The translations under genes were made by a program, and so were the position numbers. A model generated the notes under the pieces. That model was not told where the DNA came from, did not search any database, and worked only from the letters and a program-made list of their open reading frames with translations. A DNA stretch of 64,000 nt from NCBI GenBank assembly GCA_030686995.1, contig CM060704.1, positions 121,064,042 through 121,128,041 of the forward strand, given 5' to 3'. The stretch is from Artemisia argyi (lineage: Eukaryota; Streptophyta; Magnoliopsida; Asterales; Asteraceae). Of this stretch, positions 1 to 10,448 are shown piece after piece (positions within the stretch are counted from its first letter, which is position 1; the number at the start of each line of letters is the position of its first letter).

Positions 1-212
1 CAACCACAATGACAACACAAAAATGATCAACCAACAATGCAAGTAAGTAAGTAGAAAGAAATATCATTCCATGTAAAATTTGACTTTTAAAAGTCAAAGA
101 CAAGAAATGGGAAAGATTCTTCTACTTCTAAAAGAAAAACTAAAAATAACCAAGAAATATAAAAAATCAAATCCTACTTTCCTAAATGGGGCAAAAGGCC
201 TCCAAAGGTTGT

Positions 213-1112
213 CTAGGATTTGTTTGGGTGGGAAAGAGCATCCAAACATTCTATGACGTGTTGGAATGCAAAACGGATTTCATCTTGGAATTGGTGAAGC
301 AACATTTTGATGCTTTCACTCATTTGCTCACAATGTGAGCAAACATGGGGATGAGTGGGTGGAAATGGGTTGGTTTTGGTTTCTTGGTTTGAGGGTGGGT
401 TGGTTTTTGGTTCTTGGGTGGAGGATGGGTTTGGTATAGAGTCAAGCAAGGTGGTTTGAAATTCCATTGCTTGATGGAGGTGATTCTCGACCATGCTTTG
501 GATTTCCTCATAGGAAGGAAAGAAAGACTCAAAGGTTTGGACTTGAGAATGTGGTGGAGTTGGGTGATCATGGTTTTCAAAATTTGGTTCTCCATAAAGA
601 GGACCATGGATGTCATGGTAGATAGGGTGAAACAACAATGGTTTGGGTTGATGGTACACTTGTTGTGGTGGTTGGGTGTGGTTAAAATGCTCATTTTGGT
701 CAAGAATTGACCTTGGTGTTTCATTTGCAAAAGGTGGTGGTTGTGTAGGTCTTGGTGGAAGATCATTGAGATCTTGGACAAAAGGGTGTGGTGATGTTGG
801 AGGAGACCCAAATAACTCCATAGGTTCAAGTTTGGGTAATGGTGATGGTGATGGAGTTTTAGATGGTTGGGTTGGGGCACTTGGTGGAGTTGGGTCAATG
901 GGTGATTTACTTGGTGGTGGAGTGAGCTCATTGGGTGATGGAGATGGAGATGCAAGGTTTAGAAAATGTTCATTTTTGATAGGTGAAGTGAATTCATCCG
1001 AGGATGAGGAGCTTAGGTTGATGGATTGGTTAGACCAAAGTGGTTTGACACTTATCCGTGCGGTTTTCCGGATGGGTCGTGATGGTTGAGAGGTGATTGT
1101 TGACTTGGTCAT
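213..1112 (-). CDS. Proline-rich hypothetical protein in the post-pol region of the Copia element
   Basis: Open for 299 codons. The N-terminus is basic and serine-rich; a long Pro/Ser/Thr-rich stretch (about residues 50-160) follows; the C-terminal 60 residues contain a CSHC-type pair of cysteines (CxxC) and an amphipathic, helix-prone segment. No catalytic domain is recognisable. It lies on the same strand as, and downstream of, gag-pol and the decayed 3218-2149 ORF, where SIRE-type elements carry env-like or extra ORFs. Proline-rich regions are known in such proteins, but I see no clear signal peptide or membrane segment, so an envelope role is only an inference. It could also be an unrelated ORF next to an element that ends earlier. 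Confidence 0.45.
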   Translation of the reverse strand: MTKSTITSQPSRPIRKTARISVKPLWSNQSINLSSSSSDEFTSPIKNEHFLNLASPSPSPNELTPPPSKSPIDPTPPSAPTQPSKTPSPSPLPKLEPMELFGSPPTSPHPFVQDLNDLPPRPTQPPPFANETPRSILDQNEHFNHTQPPQQVYHQPKPLLFHPIYHDIHGPLYGEPNFENHDHPTPPHSQVQTFESFFPSYEEIQSMVENHLHQAMEFQTTLLDSIPNPSSTQEPKTNPPSNQETKTNPFPPTHPHVCSHCEQMSESIKMLLHQFQDEIRFAFQHVIECLDALSHPNKS

Positions 1113-2148
1113 GGTTAAAATGGTTTAAAGATCAGAAATTGTGATGAAGAAGGTGTGATTTGATAGTGTTTAGGATGGTTTAATTTATAGTGATGAAGGA
1201 GTGTGGGAAGGAGTGTTTCGATTTGATGTTAGGCCATACAAAAATGGAGGTTCCTAATGATTTGGAAAACTAATTGTGGGTTGTCATATTATGGAAGTCA
1301 ATCCAATGAAAATGGTGAAGTGAGAAGACAAGATTTGCACTAAATGCTTAGTGGTTTTGGTAAATTTGTTAAAGGATATATCTCAGGGATTTCAAGGAAC
1401 CTTTGGAAGGGTTCCTTCCTTTATGTGTGAAGGTTCCTTGTGGTGGTTATGGCTATTTTTGAAATTTTGCGGGAAATGGTTTTGTTTGAGTTATAAGGAA
1501 TGAGAAGTACCCTATTGTGCTAAACAAATTGCAGGAAATTGGTTTCTATCTAAAAGGATTGTATTTTGTTGATTGGATGTTGAAATGTTGAAAACTAAAA
1601 AAAAAAATCTGCAGAAAATCTGGCGGAACCTTCAGGATACACAAGCGGAACCCGTGTGAGGGTTCCCTTCCGGTCTGTTGGGCCATTTCTGGGTTGCCCA
1701 GAAAATGCACTGGCGGAACCCATTCTAGGGTGCTGCCAGATCCGCCAGGCCTGAAAAAATTGGCAGTCCGCGATTTTGACCCGCGAGATGATTTTCAAAT
1801 TTTTCGAAAACTACTAAAATCAAAAAGATAATGCATATCTGGTTAGGTAATGCAAAAATTGGACATGTAAACACACATACCATAGGACTTAGACCTTGGG
1901 GTCGAGAATTTCATTATACTTAGTGAAAATTTCATAAACATGAAAATTTGACAACTTGCCAAAAGTTGTCTACCTGCATCATTGTTAGTTAATACATGTT
2001 CCAAATAGTATCACACATTGTACCAACACACAAATACATCACAAACATTGTTTAAACAACCAAATTGTTTAAATAGCACCTAGTGCCAAACACTCCTTCA
2101 CACCCGTACTCACTGACGATCAATCTTGTTCTTGAGCTTTCCGAGGAA
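1113..2148. other. Non-coding spacer of the Copia 3' region with one GC-rich word block
   Basis: AT-rich and without a credible ORF. The one distinctive part is 1609-1755, a GC-rich block beginning CTGCAG and full of GGCGGAACC and GGGTTC-type words. It recurs in three other places in this element (about 3923-4000, 8853-8936 and 11102-11178). Several short matches to a word built on AGGTTCC also occur around 1390-1440. Confidence 0.6.
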
Positions 2149-3218
2149 TCATCCAAGATTCTTAAACATCCCCATTGTTTGCTTGAACTCCGCCGACTCA
2201 TTTGGAATATTCGGAAGTTGGGATAGGTATTCTAGAGGTGGGAGCCTAGAGTTGGGCAAAGACTCATCTTCACTCATTGAGGAAGATGATGAGGAGGTAG
2301 GAGGATGAGGACGTTTTCCTTGGGCTTTGTAAACTCTCTTATCACTAAGTGGAACAAAGGTGTGTGGAATGAAAGAGTAGTCAAGACGAAGACCGTTTGG
2401 AGTTGGTGGAATGGGAGAGATGAACCTAAAGAGACGGGTCAAGAGCATTCCATACGACATAGTCGTTGTGCCATGCACGGGAATGTCGGCCATTCTCTTG
2501 GCCATGTAGTAGGCAAGGTTGAAGGGTTGCCTAATGGACAAAGAGTAGAGCATGTAGCAAAGGCAAAGATTGATATGATCTCAGTTTCCTATGGTGCTAA
2601 TGACATTTTCTCTAAGGACTTCCTCCCATTTCTTGAATTGGGGCTTGAGTTCATTCATTTCCATTCCATATGGGTCCTTTTCAACCTCATTTCCCGAACG
2701 GGTTCTCCTAGTGTTGGTTGTCCTAACAAAGAGGTGGTCACGAAGTACATCTTTTGACACAAGAGGGGTGTCATAAGGATGGATGCGGTCATGGAGGGTT
2801 TCAAGAGTTGAGAGGGAGTGCAAGTCGGAGTAGATGCAAGTACCACGGTTTGGAACACCTAGGATTTGAGCAAACTCCTCAAGAGTGAAGGAGTATTGAT
2901 GACCACTAGCCCTAAAGTTAATAGACATTTGACCATAATCATCCGTGGAGAGGACGACGGATGCATAGAATTCCAAAATGAACCTAGGACAAATAAGCTC
3001 ATTGATTTCCAAAAGACACTCAAAGTTGATTGTGCAAATTCGGTGTAGAGGTTTGTGCCTTCTAGGAAGGACGGGTCAATGGTTATACCCTCATGGACAT
3101 AGTATTTTTCTAAGGCTTTGAAAACATTGACTTGATTTGGGGTAAGGCCTTTGGTTTTGTGGTGTTTTGGTAGGTACTTAATGGTGTCCTTGTGGTCGTA
3201 GTGGGTTAGAGGAGGCAT
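2149..3218 (-). pseudogene. Decayed 'putative plant transposon protein' domain ORF
   Basis: Three minus-strand ORFs in different frames (3218-2859, 3012-2581, 2553-2149) read as one protein broken by two frameshifts, near 3020 and 2575. Together they hold the features of the plant transposon-protein domain common next to retroelements: an N-terminal block ending LYTEF, a central block with FTLEEFAQILGVP, then a C-terminal block with ISTIGN and LAYYMAKRM followed by a serine/glutamate-rich tail. The biochemical function of the family is unknown. The position after RNase H on the same strand makes it a post-pol ORF of the Copia element. The frameshifts mean that no full product can be made. Confidence 0.6.
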
Positions 3219-4054
3219 GATGATTCCTAGAGAAACAAAATTTCACATTTTAGTTTAAGTAAACGACTATTATAATGTGGGTGTTCTAGTGTGTGCCTAT
3301 ATGAAAACAATGTGGAGGTGTGGTTATCTTGACTCATTTTGGTGCTTCAAAAACGTTTTATAATGCAAGTTTTGTTATAAAACAAAAGATAAACCAAACG
3401 CTCCTAGTTCAATGTAGCTTCGTTTGAATGTACCCGAAAATACATATTGGTTATGTATTCCCTTTAGCATTCAAGAGACATTATGCAAGTGATGTTTTAA
3501 ACATAACGTTTTGATTTTGTATTCTCAATGTGAGACGAAAAAATATTTGTCCTATTTGTGAGAAATTTTTGGAAAAATTTGTCATGGGGTGTTTTAGCAA
3601 ACATGTTTACACTTAGTAAGAATGCAATTCCTAACTATGGGGAACATGATTAGTTTTGTTAAACACCAAATTTCATGCATGAGTTTCTCAAATTTATGCA
3701 TAACCCCAAGTTTTTGTTTTTGTGCAAAAAATAGAATTCCTAGACTCAGATCAGGATTGTAATCAAGTTTAGAATACTTACAATGATGATTGATTTGCAA
3801 TGTGAGTGAAAGGAAGACCAAGAAATCGTAGGTATGGATGGATGGTAAAGTGAATAGTAATAGTTTGGAAGTGGTGGTACGAAATAATGGGTGTTTGGTT
3901 TAATATAAACAAAAAAATGGTTCTGCAGGTCGGCGGATACGGCGGACCCCTGAATTGGGTTCCGTCCGTTGTGTCTGAGGGTTCCGCCGACCCTGCTGAG
4001 AAAAAGAGTTATGGATTTGTTTTGATTTTTGTGAATTTTGTCTGATTTCCAGAA
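3219..4054. other. Non-coding spacer between pol and the post-pol ORF
   Basis: No supported gene. It contains the second GC-rich word block (3923-4000: CTGCAG, GGCGGATACGGCGG, GGGTTCC, GGTTCCGCC). The rest is AT-rich. A 75-codon ORF at 3594-3821 has no recognisable content and I treat it as chance. Confidence 0.6.
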
Positions 4055-4870
4055 CTACAATGTAGGTTCCATGAGTCCTAAGCCTAGCCTAAGAAGGTTA
4101 AAAGGTTCACGTTTAAGGGGTTTTGTGAGAATGTCGGCTATGTTGTCTTCGGAAGAAACTTTCTCAATTGAGATATTTCCTTTTTGAACATTGTCACGAA
4201 GGAAATGATGACGGATTTCAATATGTTTGGTACGAGCATGTTGAACCGAGTTTTTGCTAAGATCAATGGCACCTTTGTAGTCATAAAGAATTGTGATGTC
4301 GTTAAGTTGAATTTCGTAGTCGACAAGAGCTTGCTTCATCCAAAGAGCTTGTTGACATGCCTTTCCGGCCAAAACGTACTCGGCTTCCGTTGTTGAGATA
4401 GCAAGAGCCGTTTGCTTCTTAGAGAACCATGAGGTAAGACAATGTCCACTTGTACCTTTTCTATCAACATAGTCACCGGCATGATCCGAGTCGGCATACA
4501 CTATGGTGTCTATTCCCGTTCCTTTGGGATACCATAAACCTAAATGTGTAGTGCCCTTAATATACCTAAAAATCCTTTTAACGGCTTCGAGATGAGTAGT
4601 CTTAGGATCTTCTTGAAAACGAGCACATAGACAAATACTAAACATAATGTCGGGTCTACTAGCCGTTAGGTAAAGTAGACTACCAATCATACCTCTATAT
4701 TTAGTGCTATCTACGGATTCACTTTCCTCATCCTTGGTGAGTTTAGTTTCCGTGGACATGGGTGTTTTGATTGGTTTTGAATCTTCTAATCTAAATTTAT
4801 TAAGCATGTCCTTAATATATTTAGATTGGTTAAAGAAGATACCATCTTCTAGTTGTTTAATTTGGAGTCC
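4055..4870 (-). pseudogene. Copia pol, C-terminal part: end of reverse transcriptase and RNase H
   Basis: This is the downstream half of pol, cut off from the rest by the solo LTR at 4871-6276; it resumes with the residues GLQIKQL. It carries the end of the reverse transcriptase connection (STKYRGMIGSLLYLTASRPD) and a Copia RNase H: YADSDHAGD with the first acidic residue, STTEAEYV with the catalytic glutamate, the aspartate of LYDYKGAIDLSKN, and the terminal HIEIRHHFLRD and ADILTKPL motifs. The last ORF (4807-4055) is open for 250 codons and ends just after ADILTKPL, as Copia pol normally does. It once degraded the RNA of RNA/DNA hybrids during element replication. It is inactive here because it is separated from the start of pol. 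Confidence 0.9.
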
Positions 4871-6276
4871 TGATGCGTGGGAATCGCAACAGGCTTTACC
4901 TCTCGTGGGATCTCGAGAAGCTTACAACCCCCACCAGGCAGTATACCTGATCGTTGTAGTATAGTATAATGACAAGTACCGGGGGATTGATCGTTCAGCT
5001 TAGGAATAGTGTCGCTAGGATTAGAAAGCCTAAATACTAGTTCTAAAGGTGAGGGATGATTATTTTTGTGTTTTTATATTTTATGGAAAGCAAGTTAAAA
5101 TCTCGGGTTTGAAGGATTTGGGCGGAATTAGTTGCTAGTCAACTAACTCGATACTAAGATGCAATCAAAATAAAATACTAGAAATGAAAATAAACTAAAT
5201 TCTACTAAAGTTGTGAGCAGTAATTGGAGAAAATGTATTTACTTAGATTTCACTACTCCCTAGACATCTTTTACACGTTAATTACTTGTTATAATTGCAT
5301 GGATGACGGATCGTATTCCTTAATACCATTCATGGGGTGGCACACATAACTCCCCAATTCTATGAGCTCTTATCTCCTCCTACACCATGCCCAGCACAAC
5401 TATAGGGATTGTAAACAGTGGCTCATGCATTAAATACAACCAATAAAGACCTAGTGCGCGTTGGTTCATGTTTCTTAAGACGTTCAAGCATGTTACCAAT
5501 TGGAGATCTGCCAGTTTTCTTAAGCCTAACATATAAATCATTCATTCAAGACAAGTATAAACAAGTAATCAACACATAATCAACATCTAGGTTTCATTAG
5601 ATCTAAGCAAACACAAGATAGATCTAGCCTAGCATGATGGAATTAAGACAAGAACAAGATATAGACAACCAACACATAGACATATTGATTGAATTAAAGG
5701 AACACTTATCTTGATTAAACATGCAAGGTATCAAGGGTTTGGAACCCTTGAAAAACCTGTAAAGTTACACCAAAATCGTACTTAGGGTTTCTCCCAAAAC
5801 TTCTCTCTTTTAAATGTGAAAAATTAGAAAACTATATATAGGAAAAGGGTTCTGACGGCGTCAAGACAAAACCTGTGACGCCGTCACCTCGCCGCCAAAA
5901 CCATTCTCGGACTGCCTTGATCTACATTTGACGCCGTCAAGACAAACTCATTTCCAGGCCGTCATGACTTTTACTCTTGACGCCCTACCCTCGTGACGCC
6001 GTCAAATCTGTTCTGGGTCGTCATGGACTTTGCTCTTGACGCCGTCAGGAAATTACTCTTGACGCCGTCACCTACTGTTCCCAGCATGGAAAATTAAGAC
6101 TTTGGCGTTTTCTTCACTTTTATGCTCCAAAAACGTCCGAATTGCTTCCTTTTCCAGATTTCACTCCCAAAGTACCTAAAATCACAAAAGGAACGATTTA
6201 GGGCAATATTTGATCAAATAAAGTTGAATTCGGGCTTAAATGACCCCCTAAAAACGGATCATTTTTCGCCTCATCA
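4871..6276 (-). mobile_element. Solo LTR of a Gypsy-type retrotransposon (copy 1)
   Basis: A 1406-bp segment that starts TGATGAGGCG and ends CGCATCA on the minus strand, so it has TG...CA ends. It is flanked by the perfect 5-bp duplication AGTCC (4866-4870 and 6277-6281) and interrupts reverse transcriptase cleanly between two codons. It has no internal protein-coding region. This is the signature of a solo LTR left by LTR-LTR recombination. A close relative lies at 28274-29690 and an end fragment at 11521-11604. Near 5855-6075 the LTR holds an array of the palindromic word TGACGCCGTCA. The lineage (Tat/Athila-like or other) cannot be fixed from the LTR alone. Confidence 0.9.
5855..6075. repeat. 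TGACGCCGTCA word array inside solo LTR copy 1
   Basis: About 220 bp with six near-perfect copies of GACGCCGTCA or its reverse complement and three degenerate ones, at spacings of roughly 15-50 bp, in otherwise AT-rich DNA. Each palindrome contains two TGACG cores, the sequence bound by plant TGA-type bZIP factors. The same array, with the same order of words, lies at about 29265-29490 in copy 2. Factor binding is an inference from the motif alone. Confidence 0.75.
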
Positions 6277-6281
6277 AGTCC

Positions 6282-8490
6282 TAGGAAAAAGTTGAGTTCT
6301 CCCATCATACTCATTTCAAACTCGCCATGCATGATTTTTGAGAAATCCACACATAATTCTTGACAAGTTGATCCGAATATAATGTCATCAACATAGATTT
6401 GGACTATGATAATATGTGAATCTTTCTTCTTAGTGAGGAGAGTATTATCAACTAAGCCCATGGTATACTTATGGTCAACTAGGAAGGTTTTAAGTCGATC
6501 ATACCATGCTTTTGGAGCTTGCTTAAGTCCGTAAAGAGCCTTTTTAAGTTTGTAAACATGATTTGGTTTTTCAAAATCGATGAAACCCGGTGGTTGAGCA
6601 ACATACACTTCTTCATTTATGACTCCGTTTAGAAATGCACTTTTGACGTTCATTTGAAAGAGTTTAAAATTGTGTGCACATGCATATGCAAGTAAGATTC
6701 TAATTGACTCGAGCCTAGCAACCGGAGCAAAAGTTTCATCGTAGTCAATGCCTTCTTGTTGGTTATATCCTTGTGCAACTAGCCTAGCTTTGTTTCTAGA
6801 CACAATTCCATTTTCATCCATTTTATTACGAAAGACCCATTTTGTTCCAATTATAGTTTGACTCTTTGGTTGAGGAACTAATGTCCATACATCATTCCTA
6901 ACCAATTGGTTTAACTTTTCTTGCATTGCAATTACCCAAGACTCATCTTTAATGGCTTCATTAATGTTTTTCGGTTCAATGGTTGACACGAAACAAAAGT
7001 AGTTGCTTTCATTTTGAACTTTTGATCTTAGTGTTCTTTCGTTAATGTTGCCTATGACACCATCTAATGGATGACTTTTAGATTCTTTGACATTGACAAG
7101 TTCTTTGTTTAATAGTTCATCTTCCTTGTCATTACCTAAAATCTCTTGACTTTCTATAGCTTGGCTTTCAACTAAGTCATCATCTAACAAAGGTGATATC
7201 TTAGAGGGAGGTGGACTCTCGTCAAATGTTACGTTCAACGATTCCTCGACTCTTAAGGTTTCTTTGTTCAAAACAATGTAAGCTTTACTATTTTGTGAAT
7301 ATCCAAGAAATACACCTTCATAAGACTTTGGGTCAAATTTGGTGATATAATCCTTGGTGTTAAGAATGAAACATTTACTCCCAAACACTCTAAAGTATCC
7401 TAATGTATGCTTTTTACCTTTATATAGTTCATAAGCAGTTTTATTCAAAAATGGTCTAATTAAGACTCGATTTAAAATGTACGTTGATGTGTCAACGGCA
7501 TTACACCAAAACTTTTGTGGAATGTTTTGTTCATTAAACATTGTTCTACTCATCTCTTGCAATGTCTGGTTTTTACGTTCTACTACACCATTAGATTGAG
7601 GGGTACGTGGAGCCAAAAAGTTATGAGTAATACCATTAATATCACAAAAGTTTCCAAATTGAAATTCATTATCAAATTCATGACCGTGATCCATTCTAAT
7701 AGACACAATATTAGACCCTACTTGATTTTGAATTTTCTTACTTAGAATCTCAAATTTATCAAAAGCTTCATTTTTACTTTTCAAAATTTTTTTCCAAGTA
7801 TATCTTGAGTAATCATCGACTATGACCAAAGTGTAGAAGTTACCTCCATAACTTTGTATAGCGGATGGACCAAATAAATCCATATGCAAAAGTTCTAGAC
7901 ACCTAGATGTAGAAACCAAGTTTTTTAGCCTTATGGCTACTATGGACTTGTTTACAGACTTTGCAAGCATTACAAAACTGTTGGTCATATTTCAACTTAG
8001 GTAGGTTTCGAACTAAGTCTTTGGAGGAGAGGTTTTGAATTAGTCTCATGTTAGCGTGTCCTAAACGTCTATGCCATAAAGTTGAAGATTCATCTAATGA
8101 GGTAAGACAAAGTTTGCCTCTAAATGTTGGATCCATCTTCATGACGTATACGTTGTTCTTAAGGACACCTTTGGCTATGGTTATACCATCTTTAAGTATT
8201 TTACTTCCGTTTTCACTAAAAAGGACATTATACTTATTACGACAAAGTTGACTAATACTAAGAAGATTAAAACCTAAGTTATCGACATGAGCTACATCAT
8301 CTATAAAAAGGGAGTCATGAGAGATTGTACCTTTTCCGATGATTTTGCTCTTAGCTTTACTACCAAACGTAACATTACCTCCATCACATTTGTGATAAGT
8401 AGTGAAAAGGCTTTTGTTACCCGTCATGTTCCTTGAACAACCGCTATCTTTAATCCATTCATCCGGTTCCAAACAAACTTTGAGGCACAC
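6282..8490 (-). pseudogene. Copia pol, N-terminal part: protease, integrase, reverse transcriptase
   Basis: Two overlapping frames (8490-7903 and 7988-6198) form one polyprotein with a frameshift in a run of six T near 7921. In order: an aspartic protease motif WIKDSGCSRNMTG (DSG kept); the GAG-pre-integrase zinc site (H..H..C..C); integrase with D in HMDLFGP, D in RMDHGHEFD and E in NGVVERKNQTLQEMSR; the Copia-specific FGSKCF region; and reverse transcriptase from WVIAMQEKLNQL to YVDDIIFG. The first catalytic aspartate of reverse transcriptase is replaced by asparagine (FQMNVKSAFLNG). The reading frame is then interrupted at 6282 by the solo LTR. The frameshift, lost catalytic residue and insertion each inactivate the product. 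Confidence 0.92.
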
Positions 8491-8508
8491 CTATTTTACG
8501 AAAAACAC

Positions 8509-10382
8509 TCAAACATTTGGTCCCCAATTTCTCATGGGTCCATTTTGGTTAAGCATACCATTAACTTGTTCCAAGTATGAAAATAGAACATAAAGGTTCC
8601 ATGACATGTAGTTTGGAGTTTGGTAATGTCCAGGAGTGTTTTGGTTCCATACATGTTGGTAGTTTGGTCGTGTGTTGAAGTTGCTCTTTGGAAAGGGGCG
8701 TTTGGGAATTGGAGTCTTAGGTCTTGGTTGAGTAGTCTTAGCTCTAAATTCATTTTTACTAAGTCCAACTCCAGTTTTAAAGGCAGGTTTTGTTCCATTT
8801 TTATACGTAACTTTAAAAAATTTTGAACGATCCGATGTGGATGGTGTTACTGCTGCAGCAGACCTGGCGGAACCTTCGGGTCCAACGGGCGAAACCCTGG
8901 ATTGGGTTCCGTCTGTTCCGCGGGCTACTGTAGCAGTTTTGTTAGTTTCTTGTGCATTCTTTTCTTGTTTTGTTTGACCCTTTGAAGTTTCTATTTTCAT
9001 GAATCCTATTCCTGTTTTATCAAAGGGTGACTTTTTAATTTTCATAATTTCATCCGCACAAGAAATGCTCTTATCGAACTTCTTAAACTTTGTGGTTTGT
9101 TTTATTAGATCATTTTGAGTAATTTTAAGTTTCTCAACTTTGAGTTTAAGTTCTTCACATGATTTGCAAGATGTGTCAATACCTTTACTCTTTTCTAATC
9201 TCTTAGCTTTATCTTTTAATTCATAAACTTCATTTTCTAAAAACTCCTTTTTAGTTTTCAAAAACTTATTTTTGTTTATAATTTTTAAGCTCAATTCACA
9301 AAGTTTGTTATATTCTTTTTGTAAGGTGTCATCATCAATAGAGGAGTAAGATGAGTCGGAGAGTACCTCATTTGAGTCGTGAGCCATGAGAGCAATATCA
9401 TCATTCTTTGGCTCATCGTCATCTCTTTCATAGTCACTCCAAGCACCACCCACAAAAGCTTGTTGAGGTTTGCTCTTGGGTGGTTTTGGACATTCTTCTA
9501 CTAGATGACTTGTGTCTCCACACCTATAGCATTTCCTTTCAACCTTTCCTTTCCTATCATCACGATCTTTTCGGAAAGTTTTCTTGTCATCTTTTGGTTG
9601 CCTTACAAACTTCCCTCTTCTACGACAGAACTTCTTGAAGTCTCTAACGGCCATAGCATATTCCTCATCATCACTATCCGAAGTAGATTCTTCATCATCA
9701 CTTGATTGGACTCTAGCTTTCAAGGCAATGGACTTAACTTTTTCTTTCTTGCCTCTAACTAGTTCCGAGTCTTTTTCCATTACCATTTCATGAACTTTGA
9801 GGTTTCCAATTAGCTCGTCAAGTGACATGCTTGAAAGATCTTTGGATTCTTCAATTGCCGTCACTTTTCCTCTCCACTTCGGATGGAGTGCTCTAAGGAA
9901 TTTCCTGACAAAATTCTTACTACAAAAAGATTCGTCAAGTGCTTTAAGTGAAGTAATAATAGTGTTAAACCTAGCAAATTGATTATCAATAATCTCATCT
10001 TCGGAAATAACAATTTTTCATATTGTTGAACAAGAAGATCAATTTTGTTATCTTTAACTTGTGAGTTTCCTTGATGAGTGACTATTAAAGATTGCCAAAT
10101 ATCTTTGACGGTTTTACACATAAAGACTCTTTCATATTCTTTCTTAGGCAAAGCAATGTAAAGCATCATTTTAGCTTCATTTTTTTTAGCAATCAATTTC
10201 TTTTGATCATCATCTTTAATATTCGTAACTATATTATCACCATCAATGATTATATACCATAAATCTATATCTTTAGATTTCACGTAAGTTTCAAAACTGT
10301 TTTTCCAATATATAAAACCATCTGCTTCAAAATGTGGTGGTCTTTGCATAGATTTCCCTTCTTTGTAATTTTCAAAATCCAT
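8509..10382 (-). pseudogene. Copia gag
   Basis: The likely start is the ATG at 10382 (MDFENYKEG), just after the primer site. The first frame (to 9861) contains the conserved Copia Gag capsid core: FIYWKNSFETYV, MLYIALPKKEYERVF and IWQSLIVTHQG. A frameshift near 10010 moves the rest to a frame open to 8509. That part has a coiled-coil/acidic region and a CCHC zinc knuckle CYRCGDTSHLVEEC at about 9520, which binds RNA. A further coiled coil follows, then a Gly/Pro/Asn-rich tail. An in-frame GC-rich insertion (8853-8936) corresponds to one of the word blocks found in the LTR. The stop at 8509 and the next frame at 8490 separate gag from protease. Confidence 0.88.
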
Positions 10383-10432
10383 GGATCGTTTCAAGTTTTA
10401 AAACACAATATATTTTAAAAGCTTGAGTAACG

Positions 10433-10448
10433 TAGCTCTGATACCAAT
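10433..10448 (-). other. Primer binding site of the Copia element
   Basis: On the minus strand the LTR end CCACA is followed directly by ATTGGTATCAGAGCTAC. The core TGGTATCAGAGC is complementary to the 3' end of initiator methionine tRNA, the usual Copia minus-strand primer. It fixes the inner LTR boundary at 10449. Confidence 0.88.

Noticed and set aside
320..1089. ORFs of 211 and 137 codons overlapping the proline-rich ORF
   Set aside because: They are frame shadows with His/Leu- or Gly/Asp-rich composition and no domain content.
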